Assembly (NCBI GenBank): GCA_902809825.1
Contig: LR778114.1
Location: 372,001 to 436,000, forward strand
Direction of reading: 5' to 3'
Source: Candidatus Hydrogenisulfobacillus filiaventi
GTDB taxonomy: Bacteria > Bacillota > Sulfobacillia > Sulfobacillales > R501
DNA: 64,000 bases
The notes below the pieces were generated by a model, which ran no database searches, had not been told where the DNA came from, and was given only the letters and a program-made list of their open reading frames with translations. This document shows, in pieces, positions 24,777 through 32,982 of this stretch. Numbering within the stretch: the first letter of the stretch is position 1; every line of letters begins with the position of its first letter. Made by a program: the position numbers and the translations under genes.

Positions 24777-25792
24777 GCCGCAGCATTGCGGTCGGGGTTA
24801 TCCTCAACCCCATGGCTGGCCGTGACATCCGGCGGGTCGTCTCGGCCGCCTCCCTGGCTTCCGCCGCCGACAAGGTGCTGACCGTGCGGCGCATCCTGGC
24901 CGGCGTGCAGGCCCTGCCCGGGACCCGGGTCCTGATGGTGGATGACGACGCGGGGTACGGGCAGCTGGTGGCGCGGGCCTTCCCGGAGGGGTTTGTCACC
25001 CTGCTGAAGGACGAGGACCCCGATCAGTGGCTGTCTGCGCAGCGCACCACCGCCTGGGCGCGGCTGTTGACCGCGGCCGGGGCCCGGGTGCTGGTGGTGG
25101 TGGGCGGGGACGGCACCCAGCGCAATGCGGCGCAGGCGGGCGTGCCGGTACCCCTGGTGCCGGTGGCGGGCGGCACCAACAATGTGGCCTGCTGGACCGG
25201 CGACCAGACAGTGGCGGGGCTGGCGGCCGCGCGGGTGGCGGAAGGGCGGCTGGACCCGGCGGAGGTCGGCTGGCGCGCCAAGCTCTTGCATGTGCGCACC
25301 CCGTCCGGGGTCGAGGAGGTGGCCCTCATTGATGTGGCCCTGGTGCGGCAGCCGTTCACGGGCGCGTTGGCGGTCTGGCATGCCGGCGATGTGGAGACCC
25401 TGGTGCTGGCGGTGGCCGACCCCACCCGTCCGGGCCTGTCCAACATCGGTGGGCTGGTGGCCCCAGTCGGCCCCGAGGATGAGCACGGGGTCTGGCTGGA
25501 CCTGGACGGCCCCGGCCAAGGGCGCCTGCGGCGGGACGCGGTGCTGGCCCCCGGCCTGTTGGATACCTTTTGGGTCCGCAGCCACGGGACCCTGCCCCTG
25601 GACGGGGAACGGGTGCTGGCCCGGCGGGACGGCCAGGGCGCCAGCGTGGCCCTCGATGGGGAGCGCACGGTGGTGCTGCGCCCCGGGGAAGAGGCACGGG
25701 TACGCATCCGGCGCGACGGCCCCTGGATCGTCGACCCCGCGCGGGTGATGGCGGTGCTGCGCACGGAACGGGGGGTAGCGGACGCCCGTTAG
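24773..25792 (+). CDS. AcoX-like ATP-NAD kinase family protein
   Basis: 339 residues of the AcoX/COG3199 branch of the NAD kinase fold. The start VGVILNPMAGRDIRRVV is characteristic of this branch, and the nucleotide loop VVVGGDGTQRNAA (about 110-122) and AGGTNNVACW follow. AcoX genes usually sit in acetoin-catabolic operons; the true substrate is unknown. Here it is translationally coupled to marR and no acetoin genes are near. The end overlaps by four bases the stop of the convergent protease-like gene. Confidence 0.74.
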   Translation: MSRSIAVGVILNPMAGRDIRRVVSAASLASAADKVLTVRRILAGVQALPGTRVLMVDDDAGYGQLVARAFPEGFVTLLKDEDPDQWLSAQRTTAWARLLTAAGARVLVVVGGDGTQRNAAQAGVPVPLVPVAGGTNNVACWTGDQTVAGLAAARVAEGRLDPAEVGWRAKLLHVRTPSGVEEVALIDVALVRQPFTGALAVWHAGDVETLVLAVADPTRPGLSNIGGLVAPVGPEDEHGVWLDLDGPGQGRLRRDAVLAPGLLDTFWVRSHGTLPLDGERVLARRDGQGASVALDGERTVVLRPGEEARVRIRRDGPWIVDPARVMAVLRTERGVADAR

Positions 25793-27150
25793 CCGCAGGG
25801 CGGGGTGAGGGTCCAGGAACTGCCGTTGGTGCTGAAGGCCGCCCCATGGGTGAGCACGTCCGGCCCCACCACTGCCAGCGCCAGGTCTGGCACGCCCATG
25901 ACGGTCAGGGTGCCGCGGGCCAGGGGTACCGGCTGCCCTTGGTCGAGGACCTCCAGGTCCCGTCCGGGGATCCGGTAGCGGTAGGCGGTGCTGGTCGCCC
26001 CCGGGACCACCCCGCCCAGGCTGGTTACCCCCACCGGCTGGAAGCCGGCTGCCTGCAGCACGCTCTGGGGCAGGATGGAGTTCACCCCGCCCGTGTCCAG
26101 GAACACCGGCAGGGTTTCGGTGGCAGCCGGCCCGTCCAGGATCAGGGTGAGCGGGATGCGGTTGCCCTCCGCGGGGGAGGTGAAGCGGCCGCTCACCGGC
26201 GGCGGGCAGGCGCCGCTCCCCCGGGTGGCGGGTTCCGGGGTGCCCGGCAGGGTGAGGGCGACGCTGCGGGCCACCCAGCGCCCGGAGAGCAGGTACCAGA
26301 TCACCTGGCGGTGCCAGTAGTGGATCACCAGACGGTCCCCGGGCCGGGTCCGGGCCATGGCGGCCGTAAACGCGGCACAGTCGGGGGTGGCCCAGGTGCG
26401 GTTGCCGTCGCTGCGGTCGGTGATGGCGGCGATGAGGTCTCCCACCGGGTCGGTGCGCTGGGCGGCGCCGACCAGGCCGGCAGCGGCCGCCGGCCCCCCA
26501 CTCTGGGCACGGATGATCTCGCAGCCGCTTGCCGTCCAGTCGGCGGGGGGGTCGGCCACCGTGACCCCCAGGGAGCCCGGAGCCTGGTGGTGGATGGACG
26601 ACCAGGTCCGCACCGCGGCGGCCGCTCGGGTAAGGTCGCCGCGGGCGGTAGCGAGCAGGTGCAGGGCGGTGTCCCCCAGCTGCTGCAACGCCTGGCGGTT
26701 GGCGTCCGCCTGGGCGGTCAGCCGGGAACCCGCCCGGCGGTCGTCGGCCAGCCCGGCCGATACCGCTGCCTCCAGGTCGGCGCCGGTGGCGTCCAGGCGC
26801 AGGACCGCCTGGGCCAGGGAGGCCTCCAGGGGTGAAGGGTCGGTCGCGCCCGGATCGCGGGCGGCGGCAGGGGAGGCCAGTTGCAGGACCTGCCCGGTGA
26901 GGGTGGAGACCGCCTGCGCCTCGCGGGTGAGGGCCGTGGCATCCGCCTGGGCCCGGGTCAGGTCCTGCCCGGCCGCGGTGAGGGCCGTGCTCGCCGACGC
27001 CGGTACTGCGGCCGCCCCGCCGGCCCGGCCCAGGGACCGGTAGGCTTCCCCGAGATGCTGCACCGAGGCCAGGTAGCGGTCCACGCCTACCGCCGCCCCC
27101 GCCATCAGTGCCCCCGCTGCCACCATTCCCCACAGAATGCCTGCCTTCAC
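25789..27150 (-). CDS. Membrane-anchored protein with PDZ-like and retropepsin-like domains
   Basis: 453 residues. One N-terminal membrane helix or uncleaved signal (residues 3-22) is followed by an Ala-rich helical region (about 30-180) likely to be coiled coil, a PDZ-like segment (about 190-300: LGVTVADPPADW, then TRPGDRLVIHYWHRQVIW), and a C-terminal retropepsin-like aspartyl protease fold (about 320-450). The protease's key run is PVFLDTGGVNSILP (Asp-Thr-Gly), with a later hydrophobic ALAVVGPDVLT strand. Retropepsin-type bacterial proteases work as dimers, consistent with the coiled coil. The substrate is unknown; it would act outside the membrane. The GTG start has an AGGAGG site 13 bases upstream. 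Domain calls are by motif and moderately certain. Confidence 0.6.
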   Translation of the reverse strand: MKAGILWGMVAAGALMAGAAVGVDRYLASVQHLGEAYRSLGRAGGAAAVPASASTALTAAGQDLTRAQADATALTREAQAVSTLTGQVLQLASPAAARDPGATDPSPLEASLAQAVLRLDATGADLEAAVSAGLADDRRAGSRLTAQADANRQALQQLGDTALHLLATARGDLTRAAAAVRTWSSIHHQAPGSLGVTVADPPADWTASGCEIIRAQSGGPAAAAGLVGAAQRTDPVGDLIAAITDRSDGNRTWATPDCAAFTAAMARTRPGDRLVIHYWHRQVIWYLLSGRWVARSVALTLPGTPEPATRGSGACPPPVSGRFTSPAEGNRIPLTLILDGPAATETLPVFLDTGGVNSILPQSVLQAAGFQPVGVTSLGGVVPGATSTAYRYRIPGRDLEVLDQGQPVPLARGTLTVMGVPDLALAVVGPDVLTHGAAFSTNGSSWTLTPPCG

Positions 27151-27711
27151 CCGTCTCCGCCTCCTGTCTACGCCAAACGCCGGCGGGCCCGGAAAGGTTT
27201 CCCGGTTCCCGGGTCCGGCCGGTGCGCAGGTCCCGCGGACAGGGAGAAAGGCCGTGGCCGGAGCCGCCCGACCTGCGGCCGGGGCCTGGCGTTTCCCTTG
27301 CCGCGGTTCCTTCCCGTCTGACGGCAGGCGGCCCCATGGCCCGCCGCCCTCCGGCTGCCCCCTCCGCCCGGAAGGCGCCTACGCCGGCAGGTACCGGGGG
27401 AGGGCCCACCCCAGCGGTAGCGCTGCTGCGCCATCGGCCGGTCATCCGGCTGGACGCACCGCCTGCCGCCCGCCACCGCGGGGGCTGCGGCGGCGCCCGC
27501 CGGGCCCCTGGAGCCGGGAGAGCCCGAAGCGGGGGCGCCGCTGGCGATCCGGCAGGCGGGAACCATGGGGCGGGTAGAGACCCCGGCCGGGCCCTCCCCT
27601 CCGCCACCTGCCGCGGCACCGCCAGCGGCCCCCGGCATCCCGGCCGCCTGTGCCCCATATCGTGGAAACGGCCGGGACGGCAACCCCGGCCGCGAAGGGG
27701 GGACGGGCGTC
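27151..27711. other. 560-base intergenic region, very GC-rich
   Basis: Between a divergent pair of genes. Frames here are open only because of the base composition; they yield Pro/Gly/Arg-rich sequence with no recognisable domain. An in-frame ATG at 27565 could extend the next gene upstream. No promoter consensus, terminator or RNA gene was recognised. Confidence 0.4.
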
Positions 27712-28227
27712 TTGGGCGCCGGAAAAGCGCTGCAGCCGGGGCCGGAGCTGGTAGAGGCGGTCACCCGTCTGGCCCGCCTGCGCCGGCAGCTGAAGGAACT
27801 GGAACACGAGGAGGCGGTGGTGCGGGAGCGGGTCCTGGCCCTACTGGATCCCTGGCCGCCGGAGGCCTTCCCGCTGGCAGTGGGGCCGCTGACGGTCACC
27901 CGCTACAGCCGGCCGGGGCGGTTGGACCCGGAGGCCGCTCGGCGCGTGCTGACCGCCGCCGGCCAGTGGCAGGCGCTTCCCGCCGAATGGACGGTGGCGG
28001 ACCCCGCCCTGGCCGAGCACCTGGCCGCCCAGCTGGCCATCCTGCCTATGCCCGAGAGCAGTCGGGCGGTGCTGTCCGCCCTCTGGCGGGGGGCGCTGGC
28101 CCGGCAGCCGCGGCTGGACGCCGCCGTGCTGGACCGCCTGGTGGCGGAGGGCCGGCTGGATGCCCGGGACCGGGCTGCCTGTTTTAAAGGCGGTCGCCCG
28201 TCGGTGACGGTGGTGGCGGTGCGCTAG
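27712..28227 (+). CDS. Conserved-looking hypothetical protein with N-terminal helix
   Basis: About 171 residues from TTG 27712, preceded by GAAGGGGGG. An N-terminal helix rich in charged residues (LVEAVTRLARLRRQLKELEH, then EEAVVRERVLALLD) is likely coiled coil. A mixed domain follows (LAVGPLTVTRYSRPGRLDPE; LPAEWTVADPALAEHLAAQL) and a basic end. ATG 27565 would give 220 residues but adds only Pro/Ala-rich sequence. I do not recognise the family. Codon usage and G/C at third positions look coding. Its last 44 bases overlap the end of the convergent GH1 gene. Confidence 0.5.
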   Translation: MGAGKALQPGPELVEAVTRLARLRRQLKELEHEEAVVRERVLALLDPWPPEAFPLAVGPLTVTRYSRPGRLDPEAARRVLTAAGQWQALPAEWTVADPALAEHLAAQLAILPMPESSRAVLSALWRGALARQPRLDAAVLDRLVAEGRLDARDRAACFKGGRPSVTVVAVR

Positions 28228-29423
28228 GCGGTCCCGCCCGGGCCCAGGCGCCCAGGACCGCCGCCGACGGCCGCACCCGGCGGGCCTGGGTGGCGTAGTC
28301 CACCGCGATGAGGCCGAAGCGGGGGCCGAAGCCGAGGGCCCATTCGAAGTTGTCCAGCGCGGCCCAGTAGAAGTAGCCCCGGATCGGGACCCCGGCCGCT
28401 CCGGCGCGGGCCAGGGCGGCCAGATGCGCCTCCAGGAAGGCGGTCCGGAAGCCGTCATCGGTGGTGGCGATACCGTTCTCGGTCACCACGATGGGGAGCC
28501 GGAAGCGGGCCAGCCGGTGCAGCAGGACCTCCAGGCCTTCAGGATCCACCTCCCAGTCCATGTCCGTGACCGGTCCCCCCGGTCCGCCGGGGGGATGGAA
28601 ACCGGGGGTGAGGGTGGCGGGCCGTGACCCAGTTGCGGGTGTAGTAGTTCAGTCCGATGAAGTCTAGGCGGTCCGCCACCGCTTCCAGGAAGGCATCGTT
28701 GAACAGGCGGCCGGCCAGGGCCGCCGCCGCCCGGTCCCGCCAGCGGGGGGTGGCAGGCAGGAAGTGCACCTGGTGCTTGGCCACCCCCACCAGCGCCCCG
28801 GGAGCCTCGGCCTTGATGACGGCATAGGCTTCCCGTTGCAGGCGGGCCAGACGGCGGGAAAGGGTGAGCAGGCGGTGCGGCTGGCGCAGGCCTGGCGGCC
28901 ATTCCCCGCGGACATAGCCCATCAGCACATAAATGAGCGGCTCGTTGAAGACCACGAAGCAGGGGACCCAGGGGGCCAGGGCCCGTACCGTGCGCGCTAC
29001 CTGGGCCAGAAAGGGGCGTCCGGCCCCGGCGGCGGCGAAGCCGCCCCGGCGCGCGAACCAGCGGGGGAGGGTGAAATGGTGCAAGGTCACGCAGGGGATG
29101 AGGCCGCGCGTCCGGGCGGCCCGGGCTACCTCACGGTAATGGTCGAGGGCGGCGGGGTCGACCCGGCCGGGCTCAGGTTCCACCCGGCTCCATTCCACCG
29201 AGAACCGGTAGGCGTTGAGGCCGATGGCCTGCAGAAGGTCGAGGTCCTCCCGGTAGCGGTGCCAATGGTCGCAAGCAGCGCCGGAACGGGCCTGCCCCCG
29301 CACCCGGCCCGCCGCCTCCCAATCGGTCCAGTCGTTGTCGGTGCCGCCTTCCACTTGGTGGGCGGAGGTGGCTGCGCCCCACAGAAACGGGGGCAGGTCC
29401 GCAGGCCAGGTGGGCGCCGGCAT
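28184..29423 (-). CDS. GH1 beta-glucosidase-like glycosidase, frameshifted
   Basis: A family-1 glycoside hydrolase. The N-terminal frame shows FLWGAATSAHQVEGG, RFSVEWSRVEP, the acid/base Glu161 in VVFNEPLIYV, and FIGLNYYTRN. The C-terminal frame shows the nucleophile in VVTENGIAT and LDNFEWALGFGPRFGL. The frames join if one base is removed from the six-base G run at 28589-28594 (C6 on the coding strand), giving about 412 residues, close to the family norm. So both catalytic glutamates are kept and the break is a single extra base. It would hydrolyse beta-glucosides or beta-galactosides in the cytoplasm. The next gene's end lies 3 bases upstream of ATG 29423, suggesting an operon. Confidence 0.8.
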
Positions 29424-29425
29424 GG

Positions 29426-30325
29426 TCAGGCGCCGGCTCCCGCCCGCACCGCCAGCGCCTTGGGGACCACGCCCAGGGTTACTGGCAGGTGGCCGATGAG
29501 TTCGCCGTCGGCGTCCACCCAGAGCTCGGGCGGACCGTTCACCTCCAGGCGGGCGGCGTTAAAGGTCTCAACCGCCGGGTGGCCGGTGTGGTTGCCGCGA
29601 TAGGCCTTGACCAGCAGCGGCAGCACCTCCAGGCGGGGCAGGCGGCCGACCCACAGCACCGTGAGGAGGCCGTCGGTGGGGTCGGCCCCCGGGCAGATGT
29701 GGATGCCCCCGGCATAGAACGGGGTGTTGCCGGCGGTGAGCATGAAGGTCTCCCGCCGGCGGGCGGCCTCGCCCACGTGCACCTCCAGGGGGCGGAAGCG
29801 GTAGGTGAACAGATTAGCCAGGATGCCGCGCACGAAGGTCCAGGTGCCGGACCCCTTGCGGGATTGGCGGGCGTTGACCCAGCCGGCCACCTCCGCGTCG
29901 AAGCCGATGCCGGCCACGGTCAGGAAATAGGTGCGGTTGACCTGGCCCAGGTCCAGCTGCCGGATGCGGGGACCCTGGGGGCCCGGCTCATCCAGCGCCA
30001 CGGCCAGGCAGCCTAGGGGATCGGGGGGCAGGTCGAGCACGCGGGCAAAGTCGTTGCCGGTACCGGCCGGGATCACGGCCAGCACCGCCCGAGCGTGGGG
30101 GCCCAGCCCGTTCACCACCTCGTGATGGGTGCCGTCCCCGCCTAAGGACACCACGGTGACGGCTTCGCCGGCCAGGCCGCGGGCGATGTCGGTGGCGTGG
30201 CCGGGGCCTTCGGTGGCGCGGACCTCCACCCCCCGGCGTTCCAGTTCCGGGCGCAGGGATTCATACACCCGCCGCGCATGCCCGTTGCCGGCAGCGGGAT
30301 TGTAGATCAGGATGGCAGGGCCCAC
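29426..30325 (-). CDS. YegS/BmrU-type lipid (diacylglycerol) kinase
   Basis: About 299 residues with the diacylglycerol-kinase catalytic fold: ILIYNPAAGNGHA at the start, VSLGGDGTHHEVVNGL (about residues 57-72), VIPAGTGNDFARVLDLP, and the C-terminal beta-sandwich with GGIHICPGADPTDGLL. These enzymes phosphorylate diacylglycerol or related lipids with ATP at the membrane face. GTG 30325 was chosen for its AGGAG site; the longer open frame upstream lies over the next gene. It sits between GH1 and endonuclease IV genes, all on the minus strand. Confidence 0.87.
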   Translation of the reverse strand: MGPAILIYNPAAGNGHARRVYESLRPELERRGVEVRATEGPGHATDIARGLAGEAVTVVSLGGDGTHHEVVNGLGPHARAVLAVIPAGTGNDFARVLDLPPDPLGCLAVALDEPGPQGPRIRQLDLGQVNRTYFLTVAGIGFDAEVAGWVNARQSRKGSGTWTFVRGILANLFTYRFRPLEVHVGEAARRRETFMLTAGNTPFYAGGIHICPGADPTDGLLTVLWVGRLPRLEVLPLLVKAYRGNHTGHPAVETFNAARLEVNGPPELWVDADGELIGHLPVTLGVVPKALAVRAGAGA

Positions 30326-30341
30326 AGAATCATGCTCCTGT

Positions 30342-31238
30342 CTATTCGGGGATGCGCGCGCCCCCTTCAGCGGGGGCGTCACGGTTGGTGAGGGCCAGGG
30401 CGTCGGGGTCGCCGGCCAGCAGGGCGTGGCAGGTCCGGATCTCGTCCGCGTACTGGGCCTCTTTGGCCACCGGCGTCTCCAGGTAGAAGGGCACCGTCTG
30501 TAACCGGGGATCGGCCAGCACGGCCCGGATGCGGCGGGGCCCGATGAACCCCTGGCCGATGAGCTCGTGGCGGTCGCGGCGGGCGCCGAAGGGGACCATG
30601 GAGTCATTCAGGTGGATGGCACCCAGCCGGTCCAGGTAACGCGGTTCGGCAAAGCCGGGGAAGGCGGTGACCTCCCCGTCCGGCACTACCCCGGCCGCGA
30701 AGGCGTGCTGGGTATCGAAGCAGAACCCCAGCCGTTCGGGGGCGAAGGGTTCAGCCAACAGCAGGAGCTCCTCCAGGGTGGTCCCGATCTCGGACCCCTG
30801 CCCGGCCGTGTTCTCGAGCAGCAGGCGCACCGGCCCGCTGTAGCGCCCCAGCACGGTGGCCAGGGCCTCCTGCATGCGGGCCAGGGCCCAGGCCCGGTCG
30901 CGGTCCTTGCCCTTGCCGCAGTGGACCACCACCCCGTAGCTGCCCCGGGCCTCGGCCACCACCAGGTCCCCCACCAGGGCCTCGATGGACAGGTGGTAAA
31001 GTTCGTCGTCGGGGCTGGCCAGGTTGATCAAATAAGGGGCGTGGCCGATGGTGACCACGTCCTCCTGCGCCAGAAGCTCCCGCCCGCGGGCGGCGTCGGC
31101 CTGGTCGACCGGCTTGGCGTTGCGGAAGCCGCGGGGATTCTTGGTGAAGTACTGGAAACAATTGGCCCCCAGCCCGGGAGCCCGGGCCACGGCGGCTGCG
31201 TAGCCTTTGGCGACGCTGAGATGACAGCCGATGCGCAT
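30342..31238 (-). CDS. nfo: Endonuclease IV (AP endonuclease)
   Basis: About 298 residues of the Nfo family, which cuts DNA at abasic sites with three zinc ions. The metal-ligand motifs are all present: IGHAPYLINLASP, VVHCGKGKD, LENTAGQGSEIG, FCFDTQHAFAAG, IHLNDS, RRDRHELIGQGFIG and FYLETP. The start MRIGCHLSV at ATG 31238 has a GAAAGGGG site. Its stop is 16 bases before the lipid kinase start, so they are probably co-transcribed. Confidence 0.92.
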   Translation of the reverse strand: MRIGCHLSVAKGYAAAVARAPGLGANCFQYFTKNPRGFRNAKPVDQADAARGRELLAQEDVVTIGHAPYLINLASPDDELYHLSIEALVGDLVVAEARGSYGVVVHCGKGKDRDRAWALARMQEALATVLGRYSGPVRLLLENTAGQGSEIGTTLEELLLLAEPFAPERLGFCFDTQHAFAAGVVPDGEVTAFPGFAEPRYLDRLGAIHLNDSMVPFGARRDRHELIGQGFIGPRRIRAVLADPRLQTVPFYLETPVAKEAQYADEIRTCHALLAGDPDALALTNRDAPAEGGARIPE

Positions 31239-31311
31239 AGTCCGCCCCTTTCGTCCCCCAGCATGATGAAAAAAGTTGCGGGGACCGTCAAGCAACGGCG
31301 GGGTAGACCGC

Positions 31312-32442
31312 TCAGCTGTCCCCGCCCCGGACCAGGACCGCGCTGCCCTGCACCGCCGCCGCCTTCACCCGCACCAGGGCCTCCCGCGCCTGGCTCATGG
31401 GCCAGCGTTCCACCTCGGGCTCCACCCCGGCCTGGTCCGCCCAGTACATCCATTCCCAGGCGTCCCGGCGGGTGGCGTTGGCCACCGACCGCAACACCCG
31501 CTCACCGTAGAGCAGGCGGTAATCGAAGGCGGGGATGCCGTCCTGCAGGTGGACCGCGTTGATGGCGAGCACCCCGCCCGGGGCCAGGGCGGCCAGCGCC
31601 TGCGGGATGAGGCGGCCTACGGGTGCGAAGGTGATCCCGGCCTCCAGCGGCTCCGGCGGCGGGTCCCCGGCCGCGCCTGCCCACGCCGCCCCCAGCCGCA
31701 GGGCCAGGGCACGGTGGGCGGCACTGCGGGTGAAGACGTACACCCGGCAGCCCCAGTGACGCGCCAGCTGCAGGGCCAGGTGGGCTGAGGCGCCGAACCC
31801 CCACAGGCCCAGGGTCCGGGGCCGGTCCGGCCCCACCCCGGCCAGCCGCAGGGAGCGGTAGCCGATGATGCCGGCACAGAGCAGGGGCGCCGCCCGCACG
31901 TCGTCAAAACGGGCCGGCAGCGGTACCAGGTAGCGGGCGGGCGCGGTCAGTGCCTCCGCGTACCCCCCCGGTACCGACAGCCCGGTGAAGCGGGCTTGCG
32001 GGCAGAGATTCTCCTCCCCGCGCAGGCAGGCCGGACAGCGGCCGCAGGCGTCGTACAACCACGCCACCCCGACCCGCGTGCCGGGCCGGAGCTGCCAGGT
32101 ATCGGTCCCCGGCTGGCCGGCGGCCGCCAGCAGGGCCCCGGCGAGACCGGGATCGATGCCCGGGGGCGGGCAGACCTCCGTGGCATCGGGGGCCGTCTCC
32201 ACCACCCGGCCCACCACCTGATGGCCGGGGATGCCCCCCGGCGCCGGCAGGGGCAGCTCGCCTTCCACGGTATGGAGGTCGGTGTGACAGACGCCGCAGG
32301 TGGCCACCTCCACCAGCACCTCGCCCGGCCCCGGCCGGGGGCGGGGCCGGTCCGTCCGCCAGCGGAAGGTCAGCCGCGCGTCCTCCAGCGGGGCCGCCTG
32401 TTCCAGCACCCAGGCGCCCATGGTCCCGGACCCGGTTTCCAT
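31312..32442 (-). CDS. Zinc-dependent alcohol dehydrogenase (MDR family)
   Basis: 376 residues. The catalytic zinc site is in ATCGVCHTDLHTVEGELP with IPGHQVVGRV; the structural zinc cysteines are in DACGRCPACLRGEENLC. The Rossmann loop reads LWGFGASAHLALQLA. It oxidises alcohols or reduces aldehydes with NAD(P). Between the two zinc regions there is an extra segment of about 30 residues (PDATEVCPPPG...), longer than in common AdhA proteins. ATG 32442 is backed by AAAGGAG. It lies alone upstream of nfo with a 73-base gap. Confidence 0.86.
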   Translation of the reverse strand: METGSGTMGAWVLEQAAPLEDARLTFRWRTDRPRPRPGPGEVLVEVATCGVCHTDLHTVEGELPLPAPGGIPGHQVVGRVVETAPDATEVCPPPGIDPGLAGALLAAAGQPGTDTWQLRPGTRVGVAWLYDACGRCPACLRGEENLCPQARFTGLSVPGGYAEALTAPARYLVPLPARFDDVRAAPLLCAGIIGYRSLRLAGVGPDRPRTLGLWGFGASAHLALQLARHWGCRVYVFTRSAAHRALALRLGAAWAGAAGDPPPEPLEAGITFAPVGRLIPQALAALAPGGVLAINAVHLQDGIPAFDYRLLYGERVLRSVANATRRDAWEWMYWADQAGVEPEVERWPMSQAREALVRVKAAAVQGSAVLVRGGDS

Positions 32443-32572
32443 GTCCGTCGGTCTCCTTTCCGGCGGGATTCTAGGCGCATTGTACCGCGCGGGGGGCCGC
32501 CGGGTAGGCGGGTATCGGGTATGATGAGGACGATCAGCCCGCCCGCCGGGCGGGTGCGGGAGGAGGATGCGG

Positions 32573-32929
32573 ATGCCGGCCGACGAATCCCGGGAGGCGG
32601 CCTACCCCATCATCGGGCCGGTGGAGGAGGGCACCGACCTGCTCGACCGCAAGCTCCTGGCGTACTTCAAGGCCCTGGGCCCCGACTACGCCAAGCTCAT
32701 CGGCTTCCGGTTCGCGCGCCCGGTGGATGAGGTGCGCGCCCGGCTCGAGCACCTGGAGGCCCTGGGGCTGGTGGAACGCGTGGAAGGCCGGATTGTAAAG
32801 TACTATCATCGGCGGGTGAAGGCGGTGAAGCACCGCAACCATACCTATTATCAGCTGACGCGGGAAGGCGACCACTTCCTCCGCCGCCATCCCACCGAGC
32901 CGCCCCCCATCACCCATCCCAAGCGCTGA
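32573..32929 (+). CDS. Winged-helix protein, DUF2250-like
   Basis: About 118 residues. The core (LLDRKLLAYFKALGPDYAKL, then LEHLEALGLVERVEGRIVKYY, then HTYYQLTREGDHFLRR) has the layout of the DUF2250 winged-helix family found mainly in archaea and thermophiles, with the LTREG wing shared by many repressors. It probably binds DNA; no target is known. The ATG at 32573 is preferred because GGGAGGAGG ends eight bases before it; ATG 32567 is possible. A TATGAT lies about 55 bases upstream. It is monocistronic, ending at a bidirectional hairpin. Confidence 0.62.
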   Translation: MPADESREAAYPIIGPVEEGTDLLDRKLLAYFKALGPDYAKLIGFRFARPVDEVRARLEHLEALGLVERVEGRIVKYYHRRVKAVKHRNHTYYQLTREGDHFLRRHPTEPPPITHPKR

Positions 32930-32944
32930 GGGCGGGAGGAAGCC

Positions 32945-32974
32945 GGCGGCCCGTCCCTTCGGGGGCGGGCCGCC
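32945..32974. terminator. Bidirectional hairpin between convergent genes
   Basis: GGCGGCCCGTCCC and GGGGGCGGGCCGCC pair around a TTCG loop with one bulged region. It lies between the stops of the winged-helix gene and the convergent PLP-enzyme gene and probably ends both transcripts. Confidence 0.55.
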
Positions 32975-32982
32975 GTGGCGCG

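Noticed and set aside
27168-27899. Minus-strand 243-residue open frame in the 27.2-27.7 kb gap
   Set aside because: Arg/Pro/Gly-rich with no domain or ribosome site, and it overlaps the better supported plus-strand gene.
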